From: Chloroflexota bacterium
GTDB lineage: Bacteria > Chloroflexota > Dehalococcoidia > SHYB01
DNA length: 13,074 nucleotides
NCBI GenBank assembly: GCA_016200725.1
Contig: JACQEE010000229.1
Span: 1-13,074, forward strand
Reading direction: 5' to 3'
This document shows, in pieces, positions 1-6,259 of this stretch (positions are counted from its first letter, which is position 1; each line of letters begins with the position of its first letter). The notes beneath the pieces were generated by a model. The model was given only the letters and a program-made list of their open reading frames with translations. It was not told where the DNA came from and searched no databases. A program made the translations under genes and the position numbers.

Positions 1-549
1 AAACCTGATCAGGAGACGCGGCCGGCGGGAGCGCGCTGGTACGTTATCCATACCTATTCCGGGTACGAGGACCGCGTCAAGAAGAACCTCGATCAGCGCG
101 TGCAGACCATGGACGTCAAAGACAAAATCTTCGGCGTCGTGGTACCGACCGAGGACGAGATCGAGATTCGGGATGGCCAGCGCCGCACGGTGGCGCGCAA
201 GGTTTTCCCGGGCTACATCCTTGTCCACATGGTCATGGATGACGCCTCCTGGTACGTCGTGCGCAACACACCCGGAGTCACGGGTTTCGTCGGCTCGGGA
301 AACCGGCCGGTTCCTCTCGAGGACAACGAGGTGAAGCAGATCCTGAAGCAGATGGAAGCCGAAGCGCCGCGGGTTAAAGTCGGCTATACCAAGGGCCAGA
401 GCGTCCGCATCACCGATGGCCCCTTCGCGGAATTCATCGGCGTGGTGGACGAGGTCAATTCGGAGAAGGGCAAGGTCAAGGTCCTGCTCTCGTTCTTCGG
501 GCGAGAGACGCCTGTGGAGCTGGACTTCCTGCAGATCGAAAAACTCTAG
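1..549 (+). CDS. nusG: Transcription termination/antitermination factor NusG (5' partial)
   Basis: NusG binds RNA polymerase and tunes pausing, Rho termination and transcription-translation coupling. The frame is open from base 1 to the TAG at 547-549, giving 182 visible residues. The NGN domain begins at WYVIHTYSGYE (about residues 13-23), continues through VFPGYILVHM, and is followed by a linker. The C-terminal KOW domain carries VKVGYTKGQSVRITDGPF and GVVDEVN. Family members are about 175-190 residues, so only a few N-terminal residues are missing and the true start lies just upstream of the window. The GTG at 100 is internal to the NGN domain and is not the start. It is followed 42 nt later by rplK, the standard gene order. 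Confidence 0.97.
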   Translation, partial: KPDQETRPAGARWYVIHTYSGYEDRVKKNLDQRVQTMDVKDKIFGVVVPTEDEIEIRDGQRRTVARKVFPGYILVHMVMDDASWYVVRNTPGVTGFVGSGNRPVPLEDNEVKQILKQMEAEAPRVKVGYTKGQSVRITDGPFAEFIGVVDEVNSEKGKVKVLLSFFGRETPVELDFLQIEKL

Positions 550-591
550 CGCGTCGGGCGCTGGGGCTCGCCTCCCTGGAGCAAGCAACGT

Positions 592-1017
592 ATGGCTAAG
601 AAGGTTTCGGCTGTCGTCAAAGTGCAATTGCCTGCGGGCAAAGCAACGCCCGCGCCGCCGCTTGGTCCTGCGCTGGGCCAGCACGGCGCGAACATCATGC
701 AGTTCGTGAAAGAGTACAACGCCCGTACGGTGACGATGGGGGATGTCGTCATTCCCGCCGAGATCACCATCTATGACGACCGCTCCTTCACCTTCATCAC
801 CAAGACGCCGCCCGCCTCGATTCTGTTGATCAAGGCCGCCGGGGTTGAAAAGGGCAGCGGCACTGTGCCCAGAGAAAAGGCAGGCCAAGTCACCAAGCAG
901 AAGGTCCGCGAGATCGCTGAAATGAAGATGAAAGACCTCAACGCCGTCGATATCGAGGGCGCGATGCGCATCATCGAAGGCACTGCCCGCTCGATGGGCA
1001 TAGACGTGATCGGGTAG
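592..1017 (+). CDS. rplK: 50S ribosomal protein L11
   Basis: L11 forms the stalk base of the 50S subunit with 23S rRNA helices 43/44, the GTPase-associated region that contacts elongation factors and RelA. The product is 141 residues, the usual length. It opens [20 protein letters not shown], with the proline-rich [13 protein letters not shown] motif at the N-terminal domain/linker. The C-terminal rRNA-binding domain includes [25 protein letters not shown]. The ATG at 592 is preceded by GGAG at 578-581, 10 nt away, and rplA starts 9 nt after its stop. The 42-nt nusG-rplK spacer is where L1 autoregulatory sites often lie; I see only a weak GCT/AGC-closed hairpin there (about 565-582). Confidence 0.98.
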   Translation: MAKKVSAVVKVQLPAGKATPAPPLGPALGQHGANIMQFVKEYNARTVTMGDVVIPAEITIYDDRSFTFITKTPPASILLIKAAGVEKGSGTVPREKAGQVTKQKVREIAEMKMKDLNAVDIEGAMRIIEGTARSMGIDVIG

Positions 1018-1026
1018 GATATCGCC

Positions 1027-1740
1027 ATGGCAAAACACGGTAAGAAATATGTCGAAGCAGTCAAACTGGTCCAGGCGGACAAGAACTATCTGCCAGACGA
1101 GGCTGTGGAGCTCGCCAAAAAGACGTCGTACGTGAAGTTCGACGCTAGCGTCGAGGTCCACCTCACCATGGGAGCTGACCCCAAGCAGGCCGACCAGCAG
1201 ATCCGCGGCGTGGCGCTTCTGCCTGCCGGTCTCGGCAAGAAGGTGCGCGTGATGGTCTTCGCTCAGGGCGATGACGCCCGAGCCGCTCAGCAAGCCGGCG
1301 CCGACTTCTTGGGCGACGACGACACCATCAAGAAGATCGAGGGCGGCTGGACTGAGTTCGATGTGGCCATCGCGACGCCTGACATGATGGGCAAGGTCTC
1401 CAAACTCGGCCGTGTACTTGGACGCAAGGGCCTCATGCCCAACCCCAAGTCAGGCACGGTAGTCCCGACCGGAGATGTCGGCAAGGCAGTCAATGAAGCC
1501 CGGAAGGGCCGGGCGGAGTTCCGCCTTGACCGCTCCGGCGCCATCCACGCCACCTTTGGCAAGGTCTCGTTCGAGAAAGACCAACTCATGGGCAACCTCA
1601 CCTCTGTCATGGAGGCCGTAGTTGCCGCCAAGCCTGCCTCTATCAAGGGCATCTACATCAAGGGCGCTTCGATGAGCGCGGCGATGGGTCCTTCGATTAA
1701 ACTAGATGTGCTGGCGATCAGTAACCTGAAGGCTAAGTAG
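1027..1740 (+). CDS. rplA: 50S ribosomal protein L1
   Basis: L1 forms the mobile L1 stalk at the ribosomal E site, binds 23S rRNA helices 76-78, and in many bacteria represses the rplKA mRNA. The product is 237 residues, within the usual 225-240 range. Family features include MAKHGKKYVEA at the N-terminus, VALLPAGLGKKVRVMVFAQG in the first domain, GRVLGRKGLMPNPKSGTV (the conserved LMPNPK loop), and the ending KGIYIKGASMSAAMGPSIKLD. The start is ATG 1027, with only a weak GGAT purine stretch upstream. The 9-nt spacing from rplK suggests translational coupling. Stop TAG at 1738-1740. Confidence 0.98.
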   Translation: MAKHGKKYVEAVKLVQADKNYLPDEAVELAKKTSYVKFDASVEVHLTMGADPKQADQQIRGVALLPAGLGKKVRVMVFAQGDDARAAQQAGADFLGDDDTIKKIEGGWTEFDVAIATPDMMGKVSKLGRVLGRKGLMPNPKSGTVVPTGDVGKAVNEARKGRAEFRLDRSGAIHATFGKVSFEKDQLMGNLTSVMEAVVAAKPASIKGIYIKGASMSAAMGPSIKLDVLAISNLKAK

Positions 1741-1775
1741 AACCGGAGCAATCGCGAACCCAACTGAGCAACCCA

Positions 1776-1850
1776 TATAGAGCCGTAAGGCTGTAGACAG
1801 CGGGTGTCCCGATGTATCGGGACTTAATCTCCCGCCGAGGCATAGCGGAC
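1776..1850 (+). promoter_or_regulatory. L10 leader (ribosomal protein L10/L12 autoregulatory mRNA element)
   Basis: The 208-nt gap between rplA and rplJ holds an L10-type leader. An AGCC/GGCT hairpin lies at 1781-1792, followed by the hallmark GTAGACAGCGGGTG at 1793-1806. A stem GTCCCGAT/ATCGGGAC follows at 1806-1823, and then the conserved CTTAATCTCCCGCC. GCGGG (1800-1804) pairs with CCCGC (1831-1835), giving the kink-turn-flanked fold known for this family. In characterised cases the L10(L12) complex binds this RNA and represses rplJL. Here an intrinsic terminator lies downstream at 1908-1939, so transcription attenuation is the likely mode. The boundaries are approximate. Confidence 0.85.
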
Positions 1851-1859
1851 AACCAACAC

Positions 1860-1892
1860 CCGTTCGTCCTGATCTTGTCGAAGGGCGAACGG
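1860..1892. repeat. Dispersed palindromic repeat, copy 1 (inside the L10 leader region)
   Basis: An 11-bp stem with one G-U pair (1860-1870 with 1882-1892) encloses an 11-nt loop ending TTGTCGA. Arms read CCGTTCGTCCT and AGGGCGAACGG. It shares its arms, loop pattern and orientation with the element at 8736-8771. The shared form (GTTCG.CCTGA.C.TGTCGAAGGGC.GAAC) resembles a small palindromic repeat scattered in many bacterial genomes; this family link is from memory. Confidence 0.75.
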
Positions 1893-1907
1893 CAGATGTG
1901 CATGTTG

Positions 1908-1939
1908 TCGCCTCGTGCAGCTCACGAGGCGATTTTTTT
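1908..1939 (+). terminator. Rho-independent terminator acting as rplJ attenuator
   Basis: A perfect 10-bp stem (TCGCCTCGTG at 1908-1917 with CACGAGGCGA at 1923-1932), loop CAGCT, is followed at once by seven T (1933-1939). The rplJ ribosome binding site GGAGG begins at the next base (1940). Placement after the L10 leader and immediately before rplJ argues for conditional termination and not for an operon end. Confidence 0.88.
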
Positions 1940-1948
1940 GGAGGCGAT

Positions 1949-2548
1949 ATGGCAACAGAGAAGAAAACGCAGAAGATAGCGGAGTTCGAGGAAAAACTAA
2001 AGAAGTGCACCATCGCGGTCTCCACCGAGTATCGTGGCCTCAAGGTGTCGGAGATGACCGAACTCCGGCGCAAACTGCGCGCCAAGAAGATCGAGCTGGT
2101 CGTCGTCAAGAACACGCTGCTCGGCATTGCCGGCGACAAGGCTGGCAAGCCTGGCATCCGCACCGTGATCAAGGGCCCAACGGCCGTCGCTTTCGGCTAT
2201 GGCGAGGTGACCGAGCCAGCCAAGGTGCTCACCGATCACATCGCTGCAACGAAGACCCCTGTGACCATCACCGGCGCGGTGATGGATGGCCAGGTGCTCC
2301 AACCCGCGGACGTGAAGGCCCTCGCTTCGCTGCCCCCGAAGCCGATCCTTGTCGGCCAGCTCATGGGCGCGATGCTCGGCCCGCTCAACGGGCTCGTCTA
2401 CGCGCTCAATTACAACCTTGGCGCGCTCGCCCGCGTCGTGGATGGGCGCCGCAAGCAGCTCGAGGCGGCACAGCCTGCTGCTCCTGCCGCACAGGCAGCC
2501 CCCGAGGCCGCGGCAGCAGCGCCCGCCGCCGCCGCGCCGGCGTTATAA
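1949..2548 (+). CDS. rplJ: 50S ribosomal protein L10
   Basis: L10 anchors L7/L12 dimers at the ribosomal stalk base and, complexed with them, binds its own mRNA leader. The product is 199 residues. The N-terminal rRNA-binding domain includes TIAVSTEYRGLKVSEMTELR and ELVVVKNTLLG; a central segment reads VIKGPTAVAFGYGE; then LASLPPKPILVGQLMGAMLGPLNGLV and the helix that binds L7/L12. The last 25-30 residues are an Ala/Pro-rich low-complexity tail. ATG 1949 is chosen because GGAGG (1940-1944) precedes it and MATEKK is the natural N-terminus. An in-frame GTG at 1898 would place the start inside the leader and upstream of the attenuator, so it is rejected. Confidence 0.97.
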   Translation: MATEKKTQKIAEFEEKLKKCTIAVSTEYRGLKVSEMTELRRKLRAKKIELVVVKNTLLGIAGDKAGKPGIRTVIKGPTAVAFGYGEVTEPAKVLTDHIAATKTPVTITGAVMDGQVLQPADVKALASLPPKPILVGQLMGAMLGPLNGLVYALNYNLGALARVVDGRRKQLEAAQPAAPAAQAAPEAAAAAPAAAAPAL

Positions 2549-2561
2549 CAGTCTGCCCATA

Positions 2562-2584
2562 TCGCCCCGGCATGGTCGGGGCGA
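2562..2584 (+). promoter_or_regulatory. Hairpin in the rplJ-rplL intergenic region
   Basis: An 8-bp GC-rich stem (TCGCCCCG with CGGGGCGA), loop GCATGGT, lies 14 nt after the rplJ stop. No T-tract follows, so it is not a terminator. It may be an RNA-processing or stability element that lets rplL be expressed at the roughly fourfold excess its product needs; that role is inference. Confidence 0.5.
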
Positions 2585-2615
2585 ACGGTAACGAAAGCAA
2601 CAACGGAGGTACGAC

Positions 2616-2993
2616 ATGCCCGCAACGAAGGAAGAGATTTTCGATGGTATCAAGGGCCTTACGGTCCTGGATGTCTCCTGGCTGGTGAAGCAGCTGGAGA
2701 AGGAATTTGGCGTCAGCGCCGCCGCGCCGGTCGCGGTAGCCGCCGCTCCCGCCGCCGCTCCCGCCGCCGCTGTCGAAGAGAAGACCGCCTTTACCGTGAC
2801 GCTCAAGGAAGTCGGCCCGAATAAGATCAACGTGATCAAGGCCGTCCGCGAAGTCACGAGCCTGGGCCTCAAGGAGGCTAAGGACCTGGTCGAGGCGGCG
2901 CCGAAGCCCGTCGTCGCCAACGTGGCCAAGGAAGCGGCAGACGAGGCCAAGAAGAAGCTCGAGGCTGCCGGCGCGAAGGCCGAGATTTCCTAA
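2616..2993 (+). CDS. rplL: 50S ribosomal protein L7/L12
   Basis: L7/L12 is the multicopy stalk protein that recruits and stimulates translational GTPases. The product is 125 residues, as usual. The N-terminal dimerisation domain (about residues 1-34) includes [21 protein letters not shown] hinge of Ala/Pro repeats spans about 35-53. The C-terminal factor-binding domain starts at [13 protein letters not shown] and includes [20 protein letters not shown] and KDLVEAAPK. Its start is ATG 2616 with GGAGG at 2605-2609, 6 nt away. It is the last gene of this ribosomal protein operon: a strong terminator follows at 3061-3096 and rpoB is not downstream. Confidence 0.98.
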   Translation: MPATKEEIFDGIKGLTVLDVSWLVKQLEKEFGVSAAAPVAVAAAPAAAPAAAVEEKTAFTVTLKEVGPNKINVIKAVREVTSLGLKEAKDLVEAAPKPVVANVAKEAADEAKKKLEAAGAKAEIS

Positions 2994-3060
2994 GGCTAGC
3001 GTCCCCGTCTGAGATCCGACTGCTCGCCAGCATTGCCGGCGAGGGCAGCGTGCTTGCTTT

Positions 3061-3096
3061 GAGAGGCGGCCCAGGAACGGGCCGCCTCTTGTTTTT
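3061..3096 (+). terminator. Rho-independent terminator after rplL
   Basis: An 11-bp GC-rich stem (3062-3072 with 3079-3089; arms AGAGGCGGCCC and GGGCCGCCTCT), loop AGGAAC, is followed by TGTTTTT. It closes the ribosomal protein operon. Confidence 0.93.
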
Positions 3097-3162
3097 ATGG
3101 CACAGGGCATGTGCTCGAGGGCGTATACTGGCGCCGATACTTCGAGCAGCGGAGGTGGCACA

Positions 3163-3801
3163 GTGACGGCGTTGCGCAAGGTCAAATTCACTCGCATGGC
3201 CGACGGCACGGTCGAGGACTACGCGCTCCTCGTTGAGGAACTGCCACAGGTCCGCGCAAAGGTTGTCGACCACGCACTCGAGATGCTCGACCGCCTCAAG
3301 GGCGGCTACTCGATCTACCAAGTCAGCCGCTACGAGCACTCGCTACAGTCGGCCACGCTCGCGCATGACGATGGCGCCGACGAGGAGTTAGTCGTCGCGG
3401 CGCTGCTGCACGACATCGGTGATATCGTCGCGCCCGACAACCACTCGGCCATCGCCGCTGAGATCTTGAAGCCCTACGTCACCGATAAAACCTTCTGGAT
3501 CGTCCAGCAGCACGGCCTCTTCCAGGGCTACTACTATTTCCATCATGTCGGCGCCGACCGCAACGCCCGCGACCGGTATCAGGGCCACGTCTACTACCAG
3601 GTCTGCGCCGACTTCTGCGCTAAGTACGACCAGGCTGCCTTCGACCCGAACTTCGTCAGCAAGCCGGTCGGGTTCTTCGAGCCGATGGTGCGCCGTGTCT
3701 TCGCCCGGCGGCCCTTCGCCGCCTCAAGGGCTGCCAAGCGCGACCCGATGGCGCTCGATCTGGGCTACGGAGCGAGGGCGGCTTCGAATCGGCGGGGGTA
3801 G
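3163..3801 (+). CDS. HD-domain protein, PhnZ-like putative mixed-valent diiron oxygenase/hydrolase
   Basis: A 212-residue cytoplasmic protein. The core RYEHSLQSATLAHDDGADEE, VAALLHDIGD matches, as I recall it, the phosphonate oxygenase PhnZ (there QLEHSLQ, LAALLHDLGH). Candidate metal ligands are His59, the His83-Asp84 pair, His94, His117 and Asp156 (YDQAAFDP). In PhnZ a Tyr and a Glu three residues apart precede the first His; here Tyr49 is kept but the Glu position is Tyr52 (YSIY), so phosphonate oxygenation cannot be assumed. The GTG at 3163 is chosen as the start because GGAGG lies at 3151-3155, 7 nt away. The upstream in-frame ATG at 3097 overlaps the rplL terminator. A TATACT at 3124-3129 could be its -10. 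It converges on the MEMO-family gene with 13 nt between stops. No phosphonate genes are nearby, so the substrate is unknown. Confidence 0.8.
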   Translation: MTALRKVKFTRMADGTVEDYALLVEELPQVRAKVVDHALEMLDRLKGGYSIYQVSRYEHSLQSATLAHDDGADEELVVAALLHDIGDIVAPDNHSAIAAEILKPYVTDKTFWIVQQHGLFQGYYYFHHVGADRNARDRYQGHVYYQVCADFCAKYDQAAFDPNFVSKPVGFFEPMVRRVFARRPFAASRAAKRDPMALDLGYGARAASNRRG

Positions 3802-3814
3802 GAAGAAGCGGGGT

Positions 3815-5050
3815 CTAGGTCTCGAACAGCACCGCGCCCGCGATGGACACCAGACTTCCGCCGTCTTCGTCCGCCGGACACTGGTCGTAGCCCGTCGAGA
3901 CTCCTCGCGATGCGCCGAGCGCGCGGAGTGTCAGATAGATTGGCGGCATGCCGCACACGCGATTGTTGTCCCCCACCTGGCGAATGTGCTCGAAAAACTG
4001 CGTCGCGTTGCCTTGCCCGATCGCCCCGAGCAGGGCGTCGTCCGCTTGACGTAACTGCAGCCGCTCACCGTCGCGCCACGGCTCTGGGTCGCCGAAGGCC
4101 GGCCCGACGTGCGCCAGGTCGGCGGCGGCGATCACCAGGGTACGGCGCTTGCCAGCCGCTTCGCGCAGCACGGTCATCGCCTGCTCGAACCGCTCATACG
4201 CGGCTGGATCGACCTCGCCCATCACGAACTCGTGGAACGAGCCGCACAGGATGGGCACTACCTCGCAGGGACGGCCCTTCAAGAAATAGTGCAGCCAGGT
4301 GACGGCCAGTTCGATGGAGTGCTCGTTGCGGTGGTGCAACTCCTCCTCGAACACCGCCTGTTCGCCGAGTTGTTTCGCCAGCGCGTCGACGATCGGCGTG
4401 GCCGTCGGCAGCGTTCCCCAGGGCGTCGCGTAGTGCTGGCGGGTGAGCGTAAGTGTCCCCGCGCCTCCCGAGTGGTCGGTGCCGAACACGACCGCCAGGT
4501 CCGTCTCCGCGATGGCCTCCGCGGCCTGGCCCCATACGCCTGCGTAGACCGGCCAGCCGCGGTTGTAGTCGATGTGCGGCGAGATGATGCCGGTCACTCG
4601 CCCTGGTTTCGTGACTTCCGCTCGCGGCGCTTCGGCACAGTAACGGTCGAACGTTGTGCTGAGTTCCTTCGGGTCTGCCGGATAAGCCTTCCCTGCCAAC
4701 GCAGGCTCGCGGTAGGGCCGTGAGCGATATTCGTTCGTCGCTGCCCCCAGCGCCTCGGTGAAGCGCGCATCCTCGAGCAGCAGCGCCTGGCTGAGCGTCT
4801 CTACCACCTGCGCGGCATCGTCAGGCGTCATCTGGACGTCGGTGCGAAACGAGAAAATGGACGCGATCGCCGAGCAGTCGCGCGTGCCGTCACACAAGGC
4901 AAGAAACGGGCCGAGTTCCTGCGGCACGATCGCCATCTGCTGGTTGAGCCCGAGCGGATCGCGCAGCATGAAAAAGGGTCGGCCCTGCTCCTCGATGCGA
5001 CGGATGTCGAGCGGGCGTAGTCTGGGGTGAAGGAATGGGTTCGGCGGCAT
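3815..5050 (-). CDS. amrB: AmmeMemoRadiSam system protein B (MEMO1 family)
   Basis: A 411-residue protein. The MEMO domain starts near residue 118 (LAGKAYPADPKEL). It carries SPHIDYN (His159), FGTDHSGG (His193), NEHSIELAVTWLHY (His244), LAHVGPAFGD and NRVCGMPPI (Cys366). His159, His193 and Cys366 correspond to the three metal-binding residues of human MEMO1. The fold is related to extradiol dioxygenases; the bacterial function is unsettled, although the family usually occurs with AMMECR1 and radical-SAM partners, neither of which is in this window. Residues 1-117 are an extension (LRPLDIRRIEEQG, FFMLRDPLGL, FLALCDGTRD) resembling a PqqD-like or winged-helix module. Start at 5050 is preferred over the in-frame ATG at 5065 because the latter overlaps the TATAAT box; neither has a Shine-Dalgarno. 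The frame stays open to 5587, but that part is antisense to radC and is not coding. Confidence 0.88.
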   Translation of the reverse strand: MPPNPFLHPRLRPLDIRRIEEQGRPFFMLRDPLGLNQQMAIVPQELGPFLALCDGTRDCSAIASIFSFRTDVQMTPDDAAQVVETLSQALLLEDARFTEALGAATNEYRSRPYREPALAGKAYPADPKELSTTFDRYCAEAPRAEVTKPGRVTGIISPHIDYNRGWPVYAGVWGQAAEAIAETDLAVVFGTDHSGGAGTLTLTRQHYATPWGTLPTATPIVDALAKQLGEQAVFEEELHHRNEHSIELAVTWLHYFLKGRPCEVVPILCGSFHEFVMGEVDPAAYERFEQAMTVLREAAGKRRTLVIAAADLAHVGPAFGDPEPWRDGERLQLRQADDALLGAIGQGNATQFFEHIRQVGDNNRVCGMPPIYLTLRALGASRGVSTGYDQCPADEDGGSLVSIAGAVLFET

Positions 5051-5063
5051 GGCGGCGCCGCCC

Positions 5064-5091
5064 ATTATAGCGGCAATCTCTGATGTGCCAA
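5064..5091 (-). promoter_or_regulatory. Sigma-70-type promoter of the MEMO-family gene
   Basis: On the minus strand TTGGCA (5091-5086) and a perfect TATAAT (5069-5064) are separated by 16 nt. The -10 ends 13 nt before the ATG at 5050, so the transcript would have a leader of only a few bases, or none. That fits the absence of a ribosome binding site. Confidence 0.6.
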
Positions 5092-5125
5092 CTGCCCCTT
5101 TCCTATCAGGCTCGGTTGCCGCTAT
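5067..5125. repeat. Perfect 10-bp inverted repeat in the divergent intergenic region
   Basis: ATAGCGGCAA (5067-5076) and its exact complement TTGCCGCTAT (5116-5125) are 39 nt apart between the divergent MEMO-family and radC genes. Each arm points outward. The left arm overlaps the TATAAT box of the MEMO promoter; the right arm includes TATCGT at the equivalent position for radC. It could be an operator shared by both promoters or mirrored promoter sequence. Confidence 0.5.
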
Positions 5126-5156
5126 CGTGCCTTCCAACCAAACGACTGAGGAAACC

Positions 5157-5876
5157 ATGACGACGACCGTCGACCGCGCACCTGTCGAATACCTGCCGCG
5201 CATCCGCGAGTTGCCCGCCGAGGAGCGCCCCCGCGAGCGACTGATCAAGTACGGCTCCGGCGCGCTGAGCAACGCCGAACTGATCGCCATCCTGCTGCGT
5301 ACCGGTCTCGAGGGCGAGAATGCCGTCGGCGTTGCCCAGCGCCTGCTGACGCGCTTCTCCGGCCTTCGCGGCCTGGCGACCGCTTCCCACGCCGAGTTGT
5401 GCGCCGAGCGAGGCCTCAGCGACGCGAAGTACTGCCAACTCATGGCCGCGTTAGAACTTGGCCGCCGCATGGCCACGCTCTCTCGCGGCGAACGCCCTGT
5501 CATTCGCGAGCCGGGTGACGTGGTGACGCTGCTCGCTCCTGAGATGACCCTGCTCGACCAGGAGCAGATGCGCGTGGTGCTACTCACGACGAAACACCAG
5601 GTGCTCAGCGCGCAGAGTGTCTACGTCGGCACGGTGAACTCGTCGCTAGTGCGCGCCGCCGAGGTCTTCCGACCCGCCGTGCGGGCCAACGCGCCTGCCA
5701 TCATCGTCGTCCACAACCATCCGTCCGGCGATGCCACACCGAGCCAGGAGGACATCGCGCTGACGCAACACCTGCGACAGGCCGGCCAGACGCTCAACGT
5801 CGACCTGCTCGACCATGTCGTCATCGGCCACGACCAGTTCGTGAGCATGAAGCAGCGCCGCCTCGGCTTCGAGTGA
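5157..5876 (+). CDS. radC: RadC family protein (UPF0758, JAB/MPN domain)
   Basis: A 239-residue protein of the RadC family, common in bacteria and historically linked to DNA repair; its biochemical role remains uncertain. The N-terminal helix-hairpin-helix-type region (about residues 14-90) has RIRELPAEERPRERLIKYG and LSNAELIAILLRTG. The C-terminal metalloprotease-like JAB/MPN domain has EVFRPAVRANAP followed by the JAMM motif HNHPSGDATPSQED, with His186, His188 and Asp199 as zinc ligands. Length is typical. Start ATG 5157 has GAGG at 5148-5151, 5 nt away. The frame is open upstream to 5049, but that segment is the divergent promoter region and lacks RadC similarity. Confidence 0.95.
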   Translation: MTTTVDRAPVEYLPRIRELPAEERPRERLIKYGSGALSNAELIAILLRTGLEGENAVGVAQRLLTRFSGLRGLATASHAELCAERGLSDAKYCQLMAALELGRRMATLSRGERPVIREPGDVVTLLAPEMTLLDQEQMRVVLLTTKHQVLSAQSVYVGTVNSSLVRAAEVFRPAVRANAPAIIVVHNHPSGDATPSQEDIALTQHLRQAGQTLNVDLLDHVVIGHDQFVSMKQRRLGFE

Positions 5877-5959
5877 GATAGTCTTGTGACCGCGACCCGG
5901 CGGGCTGAGACGCTCTTGTGATGCCGCGCCGTCACGCTGGCGGGGCAAGGCGATATAAC

Positions 5960-6166
5960 ATGATCATCTTCTTCAAATCATGTCCCAAGTGTGGCGGCGA
6001 TGTCTTCTCCGAGACCGACCGCTTCGGCCGGTACCGCCAGTGCTTCCAGTGCGGTTGGGTCCGCGACGTTGCCGAACCTGTCCGCGCTGCGGTTCCCGAG
6101 CCGTGCAAGCACGATCACCGTGGGGCAGGCGTGCCAAACTCAGACGCTTCCCTAGCCGCGAGCTAG
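5960..6166 (+). CDS. Small zinc-ribbon protein, function unknown
   Basis: A 68-residue protein with one four-cysteine zinc ribbon, Cys8-X2-Cys11-X16-Cys28-X2-Cys31 (SCPKCGGDVF and RQCFQCGWV), followed by an unstructured tail. I do not recognise a specific family. ATG 5960 is preferred because it begins the conserved-looking segment right before the ribbon and has AAGG at 5947-5950. In-frame GTG/ATG codons at 5918/5921 would add 13-14 Arg/Gly-rich residues without a clear ribosome binding site. TATAAC directly before the ATG could instead be a -10 box of a leaderless transcript. Such proteins may bind nucleic acid or act as metal-binding adaptors; nothing here settles which. Confidence 0.65.
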   Translation: MIIFFKSCPKCGGDVFSETDRFGRYRQCFQCGWVRDVAEPVRAAVPEPCKHDHRGAGVPNSDASLAAS

Positions 6167-6259
6167 GCGCACGCGATTTCATGTGAGTGGCGACTGCCTC
6201 GTCCTCTCACCGCTCTGCTATCATCGGACGAGTTGATTTTTCGGCGGTGAGACTCCCCG

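Noticed and set aside
1898..1948. Longer rplJ from GTG 1898
   Set aside because: The added residues are encoded by the attenuator hairpin and T-tract; ATG 1949 has a proper GGAGG.
3097..3162. Longer HD-domain protein from ATG 3097
   Set aside because: The codon directly follows the T-tract of the rplL terminator and has no ribosome binding site; GTG 3163 has GGAGG at the right distance.
5051..5587. Minus-strand open frame extending the MEMO-family gene by about 179 residues
   Set aside because: It is antisense to radC, lacks family similarity, and crosses the promoter region; the extension is a by-product of GC-rich codon bias.
6198..6240. CTCGTCC/GGACGAG inverted repeat followed by TTGATTTTT, considered as a terminator
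   Set aside because: The loop is 21 nt and the stem only 7 bp; the candidate SDR -10 lies in the loop, so the call is not supportable.
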